This document shows, piece after piece, positions 17,365 to 25,838 of a DNA stretch of 46,749 nt (the first letter of the stretch is position 1; every line of letters starts with the position of its first letter). The DNA comes from Sediminispirochaeta bajacaliforniensis DSM 16054 (GTDB taxonomy: Bacteria > Spirochaetota > Spirochaetia > DSM-16054 > Sediminispirochaetaceae): the NCBI RefSeq assembly GCF_000378205.1, contig NZ_KB899416.1:1-46749 (forward strand), read 5' to 3'. The translations under genes were made by a program, and so were the position numbers. The notes under the pieces were generated by a model. The model searched no databases and was not told the origin of the DNA. It saw only the letters and a program-made list of their open reading frames with translations.

Positions 17365-19617
17365 ATGAGAACCATCGGATCAAGCGTTCCTGTCCATGAT
17401 GCGCAGGCAAAGGTAACAGGTGCCTGCTTGTATACCGACGATTTGGAGCCTGCGGATATCCTTTATGCCAAGTTGCTTTATTCAAAAGAGGCGCATGCAA
17501 AGATTGTATCTGTCGACAGCACTGAGGCCGAGGCAATGGAAGGTGTGGTTGCCGTCCTCTCCTGCTTCAATACCACGCCGCGTTTCTACAACAGTGCCAA
17601 GCGCTTTGATGAGCAGGAGGTGCCCCAGGATGAGCAGATCTTTCCCCGAATCGTCCAGCATGTGGGCGACAGGGTTGCCGCGGTGGTTGCCGAACGTCCT
17701 GAACAGGCTTTGCGGGCCTTAAAGGCAATCAAGGTGGAATACGAGCCGCTTCCTGCTATTTTTGATCCGGAAGAGGCCCTTGCCCTGGAAGATAGTTCCG
17801 GATTATATGCGAAGATTTCGACCTCCGGCGGCGATCTCGAAGCCGGCTTCTCCCAGGCCGATGCCGTTTTCGAGGGAAGGAAAGAGACCGAGGCCATACA
17901 CCATCTCGCCTTAGAGCCCCACTCGGTGATTGCCGAATGCCGGAACGGAAAGAAAGCCACCGTCTGGACCAGTACCCAGACGACCTTTGCGGTAAGGATG
18001 CTCCTTTCCGAACTCTTCGGATTTCCCAGAAGTCGAATCAGGGTTGTTAAACCGGTCATGGGCGGTGGATTCGGTGCAAAGATACCGATGATTCTCGAAC
18101 CCGTGGCCCTTGCCGCGGCGATCAAAACCGGCAGGCCTGTTAAGCTCACCCTTTCGCGAAAAGAGGCCTTTTTTGCCACACGAATGCGGCATGCGTCCAA
18201 AACAAGGATCAAAACCGGGGTAAAGAAAGACGGTACCATTGTCGCACAGGATATCACCATACTCTTCAACGGGGGGGCTTACTGTACTCAAAGCATCAAC
18301 GTCGGTGCAGCTACGGTCCACGATATCGTAAATTGCTTCAGGACCCCCAACATCAAGGTAACGGCGCTTCCCGTGCGGACAAATCTCCCGGTTGCCGGGG
18401 CCATGCGCGGTTACGGATCGCCTCAGATGCACTTTGCCCTCCAGACCCACCTCGCCCAGGTTGCGCGGCAGTTGGGGATCGACTTTTATGCCTTTCTCGA
18501 ACGTAATCTCGTGCGCCCTGATGCGCTCTCTCCCGTGGGAGGGAGAAGTCTCGGAAACCCCAGACCCCTTGATTGTCTGCACAGGGGTGGGGAGCTATTC
18601 GGCTGGAAGGCCAAAAGCGCATTGCCCAGGGAGGTCGGAAAGAATCGCTTTCGCGGTGTCGGTATCGGGGTCGGAACCCATGGGAATGGGGTCTTCGGTG
18701 CTCATCTTGACTATACCGGTATCAGGGTCCGGATGAACGAGGACGATACGGTGCTTCTTTTTACCGGTAGTCACGATATGGGCAACGGATCGGTAACGGT
18801 CCAGAAGATGATCGTCAGCCAGGAACTCAACGTTCCTCTGGAGCGAATTGAGGCGGTGGAATCGGATACCGAAAACTGTCCCTACAACCTTGGCGACTAT
18901 GCCAGCCGCGGCGTCTTTGTCTCTGCCGAGGCGGCAAGGAGGGCAGCCATTTCTCTGCGGGCTTTAATCCTCGAAAAGGGAGGGGGCCTGACCGGTCGCC
19001 CTTCGGCAGAGCTCTCCTTGGGGACCGAGGCCCTTTTGGGAGCTGATGGAAAGGCCCTTATGAGCCGGAAGGATCTGTTTCGGCGGATCAATCAGGAGTT
19101 GCAGCAGGATCTGGAGGTAACCGAAAGCTGGGCGAATGCGGCGGGACGTACCTCCTACGGCGTCCATTTTGCCGAGGTTGAGGTCGACGGTAACAGCGGG
19201 GAGGTTGATATCCTCTCCTACGTGGCGGTCCACGATGTGGGTAAGGTCTTGAACCGACAGGGTATTGAGGGGCAGCTCGAGGGTGGGATTCATATGTCCA
19301 CGGGCTACGCTTTGAGTGAGGAACTCCGTTTCGATGAAAAGGGTGCCGTGGTAAATGGTTCTCTCGGACGTTACAATATCATTCGTGCGAGTCGGATGCC
19401 GAAAGAGCTGATTGTCGATTTCATCGAAGAAGGGGAAGAACCTGGCCCCTACGGAGCAAAAAGTATCGGCGAATGCGCTGCTGTTCCCGGGGCTGCGGCG
19501 ATTGCCAATGCTGTTGCGGACGCCCTTGGGGTCGAGGTCGACCACATCCCCCTTACACCGAAGCGGGTACTTGCCCTCCTTTCCTTAAAGAACGGCGATG
19601 ATATATGTCCGGCTTGA
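17365..19617 (+). CDS. Xanthine dehydrogenase-family molybdopterin subunit
   Basis: This is a 750-aa molybdenum hydroxylase large subunit. These enzymes hydroxylate purines or other N-heterocycles or aldehydes with water at a Mo=O/Mo=S centre. The N-terminal domain ('VPVHDAQAKVTGACLYTDDL' region) is the aldehyde-oxidase a/b hammerhead. The Mo-cofactor part carries 'VMGGGFGAKIPMILEP', 'GAMRGYGSPQMHFAL' (substrate-side Arg) and 'GAKSIGECAAVPGAAA', with the catalytic Glu at ~703. AGGAGG precedes ATG 17365. It overlaps the next gene by 13 nt. It has no FeS or FAD domain itself, so it must borrow the 2Fe-2S domain of the following protein or another partner. Clustering with the nucleoside-type importer suggests purine substrates. 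Confidence 0.88.
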   Translation: MRTIGSSVPVHDAQAKVTGACLYTDDLEPADILYAKLLYSKEAHAKIVSVDSTEAEAMEGVVAVLSCFNTTPRFYNSAKRFDEQEVPQDEQIFPRIVQHVGDRVAAVVAERPEQALRALKAIKVEYEPLPAIFDPEEALALEDSSGLYAKISTSGGDLEAGFSQADAVFEGRKETEAIHHLALEPHSVIAECRNGKKATVWTSTQTTFAVRMLLSELFGFPRSRIRVVKPVMGGGFGAKIPMILEPVALAAAIKTGRPVKLTLSRKEAFFATRMRHASKTRIKTGVKKDGTIVAQDITILFNGGAYCTQSINVGAATVHDIVNCFRTPNIKVTALPVRTNLPVAGAMRGYGSPQMHFALQTHLAQVARQLGIDFYAFLERNLVRPDALSPVGGRSLGNPRPLDCLHRGGELFGWKAKSALPREVGKNRFRGVGIGVGTHGNGVFGAHLDYTGIRVRMNEDDTVLLFTGSHDMGNGSVTVQKMIVSQELNVPLERIEAVESDTENCPYNLGDYASRGVFVSAEAARRAAISLRALILEKGGGLTGRPSAELSLGTEALLGADGKALMSRKDLFRRINQELQQDLEVTESWANAAGRTSYGVHFAEVEVDGNSGEVDILSYVAVHDVGKVLNRQGIEGQLEGGIHMSTGYALSEELRFDEKGAVVNGSLGRYNIIRASRMPKELIVDFIEEGEEPGPYGAKSIGECAAVPGAAAIANAVADALGVEVDHIPLTPKRVLALLSLKNGDDICPA

Positions 19618-22364
19618 TTGGTGAAACGATTCACTTCCGGGTCAACGGCATTGAGCGGGAGGTGAATCCGAAACAGGGAATGAGCCTGATGCGTTATCTC
19701 CGTGAAGAGCTGGGGCTGACGGGTACAAAGTGCGGATGTCAGAGTGGTGACTGCGGCACATGCAAGGTGCTCGTGGATGGTCGGGCGGTCAATTCGTGCA
19801 CCCTTGCTCTGCGGAAACTCGAAGGCCGGGAAGTCGTTACCATCGAGGGGCTTGCCCCCGATGCCACCCGTCCGGGAAGTACCCTTCATCCCGTCCAGCA
19901 GGCCTTTATCGATGCGGGGGCCATACAATGCGGTTTCTGTACGCCGGGGATGATTATCACCACGGTGGCCCTTCTGTCCCGTAACCCCGACCCTTCTTCT
20001 GGTGAAATACGCAAAGCCCTCGATGGAAACCTGTGTCGCTGCACCGGATATCGAAAGATTGTCGATGCTGTTTTACTGGCCGCGCGGTATATGCGTGGCG
20101 GAGCACAAAACACTGAAGAAGGAGGAAGGCCGGCAGGTTCTAACACCATTGCCCTCGGAACTCCTTCTCCGGTTCGGGACGCTCGGAAAAAGGTAACCGG
20201 TCGTCTTTTGTATACCGGTGATCTCAATTTCCCCGGCATGCTGATCGGAAAAATCCTCTATGCACCGGCCGCCCACGGCCTGATTACCTCTATCGATACC
20301 AGCCGGGCAGAGGCCCTTCCCGGCGTCCGGGCTGTGGCGAGCTTTGCGAACAGTCCTGATAAGCCCTATAACAGCCATACCACCCTGCCGTTTCAGAAGG
20401 TTCCCAAAAATGAGCGCATATTCAACCGTCACTTTCGCTTTCATGGCGACAGGATCGCGGCAGTTGCCGCCGAAGATGAGGCAACTGCTCGTAAGGCCCT
20501 CGGCCTTATCGAGATTGAATGGGAACCATATCCCGCAAGTCTCACGATAGAGGATGCTCTTGCTCCTGGTGCCGAACCCATCCATGAGGGCGGAAACCTC
20601 GCCGATACCATACGTGAGGAAGGGGGAACTCCATCCCCAAAGCGGGGAGAACGGTACGAAGGTGTCTTTCGGCTGCCGAGGGTGACCCATGCCGCACTGG
20701 AACGGCACATCTCCATCTCCGATTTCGACGGCGAACGGCTTACCGTCTATTCTTCCTGCCAGAACGTCTTTTGTTACCGGGCCATGCTCGGCGAACTCTT
20801 CGAGCTGCCTCTCAATCGGGTCAGGGTTATCAAACCTGCGGTCGGAGGCGCCTTCGGGGGAAAGTCCGAGATGGTGAGTGAGCCGGTTTCCTCCCTCCTT
20901 GCTCTTATGACCGGAAGACCGGTAAAAGTGGAGCTCTCACGGAAAGAGGTTATGTGTTCAACCAGGACCAGGACCTCCGGACGAATCGAGCTTTCCATGG
21001 AAGTGGACGAGGACAACCGTTTTATATCCCACAATTATCATGCCTATCTGGATCGCGGCGCCTATTTCGGCAGTGCCTACGACCTCGGCTATGCCCTGAT
21101 GGATAAGGCCTTTCGGCTCTATCGCGTACCCAGGATCGATACCTCCGCCGCTCTCGTTTATACCAACAATCAGGCTGCCGGGGCCGTAAGAGGATATGGT
21201 AATCCCCAGATAAGCTTTGCCCGGGAGGTGCTGATCGACCGCATCTGCCGGCAAAGGGGGATCGATCCCATCGAATTCCGGATAAAAAACCTGGTCCATC
21301 CCTGGGACCGAAACCCGGCAAACGGATACTCTCTGGGCAACTGCCGGATCATCGAGTGTCTTGAACTGGGGGCCAGACTCTGCGGCTGGGAAGAAAAGCG
21401 AAAGAGATCGGATTCAGGAACCATTCGCCGGGGAATCGGCCTGGCATGCGGGGTTCACGGCTCGGGGATACACCCGGGATCGGTGGATTACTCGACGGCA
21501 GGGCTGAAGATGAATGGCGACGGAACAGCCTGCCTCTCCATTTCTGCCCATGAAAACGGTCAGGGCAGTAGCGTGGTCATGGCAAAGATCGCCGCCGAGG
21601 TCCTCGGCATTCCCGAGACCTCCATCAGTCTGGTAGAGACCGATACCGAGACCACCTGGTACGACAACGGAAGCTATGCAAGCCGGGAGACCTGGGTCTG
21701 CGGCGGTGCGGTGAAGCGGGCCGCGGAATCGGTGAAGCGGCAGCTGACCGAAGAGGCTGCTGTTATGCTTGGCTGCACGGTGGGGGAGGTTGTCGCTCAG
21801 GCGGGATGCTGCAGAAAGCGGACAGGGGGACCCGATGCTCTACTTAGCTATGGAGATATCATTACCTATGCCCGTTCTCACTACCCCTATCATGATATCA
21901 ATGCGGTGGAAAGTTACGCCTCGCCCATGGACCCCGGCTCCTATTTTGTCAACTTCGCCGAGGTCGAGGTCGATATGGAAAAGCGGACGATCAAGGTTCT
22001 CAAGGTAACCGTTGTTCACGACTGCGGCACCATCATCAACCCAATGCTTATCGAAGGACAGGTAGACGGCGGTATGCATATGGGACTCGGTTATGCCCTC
22101 TGCGAAGAGCTTCTGAGCGACCGGCAGTCGGGAAAACAGCTGACGACAAGTTTCAAGCAGTATAAGATGATTCCTCCGGAGGCTATGCCGGAGGTTGAAC
22201 TTCGGTTTCTCGGAGGAAAGGAGCCGCTTGGGCCTTTCGGCGCCAAGGGAATCGGAGAAGCCACCACTGTTGCTATTGCACCTGCGGTGGCTAATGCTGT
22301 TACTTCCGCCACCGGGTTTGAAATATCATCGTTACCGATTCGTTTTCCGGCTCTGATAAAATGA
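19605..22364 (+). CDS. Fused 2Fe-2S / molybdopterin xanthine dehydrogenase-type protein
   Basis: This is a 919-aa fusion. Residues ~8-165 are the two-cluster iron-sulfur subunit: plant-type 2Fe-2S Cys at 43, 45 (outside the canonical set), 50, 53 and 65 in 'TKCGCQSGDCGTCKVLVDG', and the all-helical 2Fe-2S domain with C109, C112, C144 and C146 ('QCGFCTPGMIITT', 'LCRCTGYRKIV'). From ~180 a full Mo-binding subunit follows, with 'AVGGAFGGKSEMVSEP', 'GAVRGYGNPQISFARE' and the catalytic Glu ~885 in 'GAKGIGEATT'. Such FeS-Mo fusions occur in selenium-dependent xanthine dehydrogenases and some aldehyde/purine hydroxylases. There is no FAD subunit gene in the window, so the electron acceptor is unclear. 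It is followed by a strong terminator. Confidence 0.88.
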   Translation: MSGLIGETIHFRVNGIEREVNPKQGMSLMRYLREELGLTGTKCGCQSGDCGTCKVLVDGRAVNSCTLALRKLEGREVVTIEGLAPDATRPGSTLHPVQQAFIDAGAIQCGFCTPGMIITTVALLSRNPDPSSGEIRKALDGNLCRCTGYRKIVDAVLLAARYMRGGAQNTEEGGRPAGSNTIALGTPSPVRDARKKVTGRLLYTGDLNFPGMLIGKILYAPAAHGLITSIDTSRAEALPGVRAVASFANSPDKPYNSHTTLPFQKVPKNERIFNRHFRFHGDRIAAVAAEDEATARKALGLIEIEWEPYPASLTIEDALAPGAEPIHEGGNLADTIREEGGTPSPKRGERYEGVFRLPRVTHAALERHISISDFDGERLTVYSSCQNVFCYRAMLGELFELPLNRVRVIKPAVGGAFGGKSEMVSEPVSSLLALMTGRPVKVELSRKEVMCSTRTRTSGRIELSMEVDEDNRFISHNYHAYLDRGAYFGSAYDLGYALMDKAFRLYRVPRIDTSAALVYTNNQAAGAVRGYGNPQISFAREVLIDRICRQRGIDPIEFRIKNLVHPWDRNPANGYSLGNCRIIECLELGARLCGWEEKRKRSDSGTIRRGIGLACGVHGSGIHPGSVDYSTAGLKMNGDGTACLSISAHENGQGSSVVMAKIAAEVLGIPETSISLVETDTETTWYDNGSYASRETWVCGGAVKRAAESVKRQLTEEAAVMLGCTVGEVVAQAGCCRKRTGGPDALLSYGDIITYARSHYPYHDINAVESYASPMDPGSYFVNFAEVEVDMEKRTIKVLKVTVVHDCGTIINPMLIEGQVDGGMHMGLGYALCEELLSDRQSGKQLTTSFKQYKMIPPEAMPEVELRFLGGKEPLGPFGAKGIGEATTVAIAPAVANAVTSATGFEISSLPIRFPALIK

Positions 22365-22402
22365 AAACATGGTTATTCCAATAGAAATGGTAACCATGTT
22401 TT
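22364..22402. terminator. Bidirectional terminator after the molybdenum hydroxylase operon
   Basis: A perfect 12-bp inverted repeat AAAACATGGTTA / TAACCATGTTTT with a 15-nt loop starts at the last base of the stop codon. The A-run and T-run ends let it work on both strands. It closes the purine block and may also serve the convergent GntP gene. Confidence 0.75.
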
Positions 22403-22470
22403 GAAGCATACTCATGCGAAGATGACTGAGAAGGAAAACGGGCATTCCCCCTGAAACGTACAAAAGCCAG

Positions 22471-23820
22471 TTATGCCATCGGCAGCACTAAGGATCCCAC
22501 GATGACAATGCATAGAGTCAAAACAGATACTAATGCGCTACCGAGTGTGTAGGTTTTTAGCCCCCCGGTCACCGTTAGTCCTGCCAAGTTTGTCGTCACC
22601 CAGAAGCCACTGTCATTTACATGACCGATACTGATTCCTCCTGCCAAGGAGGCCAATGCGATCCATACAGGATGAATGGCAATGCTCGGCGCAACCGAAG
22701 CCATTAAGGTCATGGTTGTGATTGAAGCTACGGTACCGGACCCTTGTGCAATACGGAATATCATGGCAATACAATAACTTAACAGGATTACGATCAATCC
22801 GGCGTTGGCAGTGTGGCTAATATGTTCCACCAGGAGTGATCCTATTTGTGTTGCCTTGATGACATTACCAAAACTACCGCCGGCACCGGTAATCAACAAA
22901 ACAATTCCGGCTGCTTTGGTTGCCTCTGCTGCAGATTTGTTCATCTCATCCTTCGCCATCGATTTTGATGCTACAATGTAGGCAAAAATCACGCCAAGGA
23001 GTAGAGCGACAATCTTATTACTTATAAATGCCAAGAAACTGGGGAGTTCTCCTGTTATCGCTTTTGTTACCGTACCGCTAAGGATTAATACAATAGGTAA
23101 TATGATTGGGATGATTGAAAGACTAAATGAGGGTGCGTTTTCCCGTTCTGCTTTTCCCTTGTCGAGGTTAAATAGTTCGCTCTCGTCATTATTACTCTTC
23201 CAAAGTCCTTTATCCAGAAGCTTAAAATAGATTTTCATGGCGATAAAAACTACTATCAAGCCTATGGTTCCACCAAAAAGTACCATGATTCCCAGATCGA
23301 AGTTGAATATGCTGGCGGCTGCCAGTGGGTTAGGGGTGGGGGGAACCAAGGTATGTGCAGTTGCTGCTCCGATTACCATGGCTCCGATGATGTACGGAAA
23401 GGGCTTTTTTGTTTCTTGCACCAAGGCAAGGCCAAGTGGAATAAGAATAACAAAGGTCACATCGTAGAATACCGGTATGGAGAGCAGAAAAGCGGTGAAG
23501 CCTATTGCATAAACAGCATTTTTTTCTGATGTTGCTTTTACCAAAGTAGTAGCAATTACCTTGGCTCCGCCCGAGTCTGAAAGTAATTGGCCTAAAATCA
23601 CTCCAAAACCAATCGATAAACCGATTCCTGCCATGAGACCCCCAAAACCGGAGCCAATTTGGTTGACTGTTTCGGCTAATCCGAGTCCGGAAGCTATGCC
23701 CATATACAAGGCTCCGACAATTAAACTAATAGCAGGGTTCAGTTTTAACTTCAGGATCAATAGTAAGATTACAGCTATTGCAATAGCTAAATTTATCACC
23801 AACATAGTGGAAGATACCAT
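22471..23820 (-). CDS. GntP-family (gluconate:H+ symporter-like) permease
   Basis: This is a 449-aa membrane permease of the GntP family, importing gluconate or related hydroxy-acids such as D-glycerate with protons. It has about twelve to fourteen hydrophobic segments. Family patterns include 'LKLNPAISLIVGALYMGI', 'GFGVILGQLLSDSGGAKVIA', 'SIPVFYDVTFVILIPL', 'AATAHTLVPPTPNPLAAA', 'AQGSGTVASITTM' and 'HVNDSGFWVTTNLAGLT'. The start at 23820 is preceded by AAGGAG. It lies downstream of the reductoisomerase-like gene on the same strand, so the substrate may be a branched or 2-keto-related hydroxy acid rather than gluconate itself. Confidence 0.92.
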   Translation of the reverse strand: MVSSTMLVINLAIAIAVILLLILKLKLNPAISLIVGALYMGIASGLGLAETVNQIGSGFGGLMAGIGLSIGFGVILGQLLSDSGGAKVIATTLVKATSEKNAVYAIGFTAFLLSIPVFYDVTFVILIPLGLALVQETKKPFPYIIGAMVIGAATAHTLVPPTPNPLAAASIFNFDLGIMVLFGGTIGLIVVFIAMKIYFKLLDKGLWKSNNDESELFNLDKGKAERENAPSFSLSIIPIILPIVLILSGTVTKAITGELPSFLAFISNKIVALLLGVIFAYIVASKSMAKDEMNKSAAEATKAAGIVLLITGAGGSFGNVIKATQIGSLLVEHISHTANAGLIVILLSYCIAMIFRIAQGSGTVASITTMTLMASVAPSIAIHPVWIALASLAGGISIGHVNDSGFWVTTNLAGLTVTGGLKTYTLGSALVSVLTLCIVIVGSLVLPMA

Positions 23821-23901
23821 TGAATTTCTCCTTAAATTCGTCTTTACAGATCGAGATCGGAGGCTATGCCCATTACATGCGTGACTATTCGTGCCTCAAG
23901 G

Positions 23902-23941
23902 GTATCGACTATCTTTCGGTGTGGCCGTGGATAGTCGATAC
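23902..23941 (-). other. Intercistronic stem-loop between reductoisomerase-like gene and gntP-type gene
   Basis: GTATCGACTATC / GATAGTCGATAC is a perfect 12-bp stem with a 16-nt loop (itself with CGG/CCG). It lies 11 bp past the reductoisomerase-like stop (minus strand) and 81 bp before the permease start. There is no U-run, so it is more likely an RNA-stability or processing element than a terminator. Confidence 0.6.
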
Positions 23942-23952
23942 AGCCATGTTTT

Positions 23953-24936
23953 CTATTCTAATCTTTCTTTTACTCGCTCCTCGGCCTTACTCATTTCATT
24001 GTTGAACGCGGCATTACGTAGCTCTTCGAATTTCACAAGTCCGCTTTTTTGCTCTTTTTCCCATTCCGTTGCAAACATGCCTGAGGTTATTTTTTCATAC
24101 TGAGAAACAATAAATTTTTGTATGAACGACTTGTCGGTTTTTGCAAATCCGGTTAATTGTCCGAACTGGCTGGTATGAGAATGAAACGGAAGTTGCTTGA
24201 AAAGCCCGATGTCCGCCGCTTTCTCCATCATAACCGCGGGCTCTTTTGAGAGGTACATTTCCATCAGGACAGCTTCTTCTGGATGCCCCATTTCCACCTG
24301 GTACTTATACACTTCAGTAAAAACAGCATAGATCAGCGGCCATGTGGCTTGTTCCGCCATAAGATCAAGATAGGTTTCGTCGTTAAAGGTGACTTGGATC
24401 GCTCCCTTTTTGGTTGAGCCGATTGCTTTGGCCAGAGCCAAAGTAATATCCCAGGCCGAACCTGAAGAATCTTGTTGCACGGCGACAAAAGTGGGAAACC
24501 CTTCTCCGCTTTGATAGAGCTCTCTTACTCCACGTCCGATCATCCTCGGTGCCACCATGATAACATCGACTTCATCCGAAGGCTGAATATGCTTGAATGT
24601 AATATTGTAGCCGGAAGAAAAGTTGATAACGTCACCCTTTTTTAGATGAGGTGCTATCTTTTCTTCGTAAATTTGCGGTGCAACTTCATCGGGAATCAAC
24701 AGGAACAGAATGTCCGCTTTAGCAGCTGCCTCATCAATGGAAAAAACAGGAAAACCATCTTTGTTTGCAGTGTTCCAGGATTCATCATTTCTACTGCCTA
24801 CAATAACGTTTTTGATACCGGAATCACGTAAATTCAGCGCTTGCGATCTCCCCTGATTACCATATCCGATAATTGCTATCACTTTCTTTTGTACTAAATC
24901 TACGTTTGCATCTTTGTCGTAAAAAATTTTGGTCAT
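23953..24936 (-). CDS. Divergent ketol-acid reductoisomerase-like protein
   Basis: This is a 327-aa homologue of class I ketol-acid reductoisomerase (IlvC), which normally isomerises and reduces acetohydroxyacids with NAD(P)H and two Mg ions. The Rossmann motif is 'AIIGYGNQGRSQALNLRDSG' with 'VGSRNDESW', and the Mg-ligand region 'LDLMAEQATWPLIYAVF' keeps the Asp...Glu of the canonical 'DLFGEQ'. However, the later active-site segment usually reading 'SNTAEYG' is 'HSHTSQFGQL' here, and the canonical 'CGG' after 'GEQ' is lost. No ilvB, ilvN or ilvD gene is nearby; instead a GntP permease and an FCD regulator flank it. I think it acts on another 2-keto or hydroxy acid. The start at 24936 has AGGAGGAG; an upstream ATG at 24999 overlaps candidate operators. 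Confidence 0.8.
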   Translation of the reverse strand: MTKIFYDKDANVDLVQKKVIAIIGYGNQGRSQALNLRDSGIKNVIVGSRNDESWNTANKDGFPVFSIDEAAAKADILFLLIPDEVAPQIYEEKIAPHLKKGDVINFSSGYNITFKHIQPSDEVDVIMVAPRMIGRGVRELYQSGEGFPTFVAVQQDSSGSAWDITLALAKAIGSTKKGAIQVTFNDETYLDLMAEQATWPLIYAVFTEVYKYQVEMGHPEEAVLMEMYLSKEPAVMMEKAADIGLFKQLPFHSHTSQFGQLTGFAKTDKSFIQKFIVSQYEKITSGMFATEWEKEQKSGLVKFEELRNAAFNNEMSKAEERVKERLE

Positions 24937-24975
24937 GAAACGCTCTCCTCCTATTCGTTGTTTCGTGTTTTGTTG

Positions 24976-25004
24976 ATCAGATATCATAAAATCAGACATC
25001 TGAT
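24976..25004. promoter_or_regulatory. Tandem ATCAGA-N2-TCTGAT-like sites, candidate FCD-regulator operator
   Basis: ATCAGACATCTGAT (24991-25004) is a 6-bp inverted repeat with a 2-bp centre. A related half-conserved copy ATCAGATATCATAA lies at 24976-24989, 15 bp upstream. They sit 40-68 bp before the reductoisomerase-like start on the minus strand, where a repressor of the GntR/FCD class encoded at 25839 could act. Confidence 0.4.
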
Positions 25005-25045
25005 GTAATACTAACAGGGGTTTTATTATAACGCAAGTTTTTTTT

Positions 25046-25070
25046 ACTGTTCCGAATCCTGGTGGTATAC
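25046..25070 (+). repeat. Short dispersed motif, copy 3
   Basis: TGTTCCGAATCCTGGTGGT lies in the divergent intergenic region between the reductoisomerase-like and flavin-reductase-like genes, after a run of T. It matches the minus-strand copy at 10721-10742 over 17 bases. Confidence 0.55.
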
Positions 25071-25229
25071 ATGGCGTTATTTTATGCCAATGCTTGCGTT
25101 TTCATGGTACGCCTTTCGATAGTGGTATCGTGGTTAACTTTTACACCGACATATAGGCAGCTATGACTTTACCTATATGCTGCAAACAATTAATATGACG
25201 TTAATAATAGGACAAAAGGGGGAAATCTT

Positions 25230-25736
25230 TTGCGCTTAGCTGATAGTGTGTTGCAAAATGTACCGCGCATGATGAGCCAGATGAGTGCCGGTGGCCTCTT
25301 TCTTACCACGAAAACGAAGAAATTAAATACGATGGTCATCGGATGGGGAGGAGTTAATGTTTACTTTCGTATCCCAATATTTATCGTGCCTGTTCGATAC
25401 TCTCGATATACGCATGAGCAGATGGAAGAGTCGCAATACTTTACCGTCAGTGTACCACGTGCCGGTTCATTAAAACATGCATTAGCATTTTGCGGATCGA
25501 AGTCGGGAAGGGACTTTGACAAGTTTACAGAGTGCAATTTAACTCCTCTTCCCGGAAGGCTCGTGGATGTTCCGATCGTCGGAGAGTGTCCTTTGCACTA
25601 TGAATGCGAAATTATGTATAAGCAGCACATGGTTCCTGAAAATTTGAACGGAACACTCGATGCAGAGGTCTATCCGGATTCCGATTACCATACATTTTAT
25701 TTTGGAAAGATTCTTTCATGCTATGTGAATGACTGA
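25230..25736 (+). CDS. Flavin-reductase-like FMN-binding protein
   Basis: This is a 168-aa single-domain protein of the FMN-binding split-barrel (flavin reductase-like) family. Recognisable parts are 'GLFLTTKTKKLNTMVIGWG' (the usual 'lvTt...g..N.mti.W' strand), 'PIFIVPVRYSRYTHEQMEES' with 'YFTVSVP', and 'HTFYFGKILSCYV' at the end. It probably binds FMN and acts as an NAD(P)H:flavin oxidoreductase or redox partner. The start is TTG 25230, placed 7 nt after AAAAGGGGGA; no ATG gives the complete N-terminal strand. It lies divergent from the reductoisomerase-like gene and ahead of the FCD regulator. Only a weak GACT/AGTC hairpin with TTTTT follows it (25731-25746). Confidence 0.8.
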   Translation: MRLADSVLQNVPRMMSQMSAGGLFLTTKTKKLNTMVIGWGGVNVYFRIPIFIVPVRYSRYTHEQMEESQYFTVSVPRAGSLKHALAFCGSKSGRDFDKFTECNLTPLPGRLVDVPIVGECPLHYECEIMYKQHMVPENLNGTLDAEVYPDSDYHTFYFGKILSCYVND

Positions 25737-25838
25737 TAGTCTTTTTCGAAAGGTAGTATGCCTGAGTAGCGTAATCCAAAGGTATCATATACAATAAGCG
25801 TTGCAATGATTGATTATTTTCTATAGTAATGGGGCTTT

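Noticed and set aside
17586-18582. Long antisense frames over the molybdenum hydroxylase genes
   Set aside because: The same reasoning applies: strong sense-strand domain evidence and no ribosome site or recognisable product on the opposite strand.
23953-24936. Annotation as valine/isoleucine biosynthetic IlvC
   Set aside because: The active-site region is changed and no ilv genes are nearby; the context is transport and catabolism of acids.
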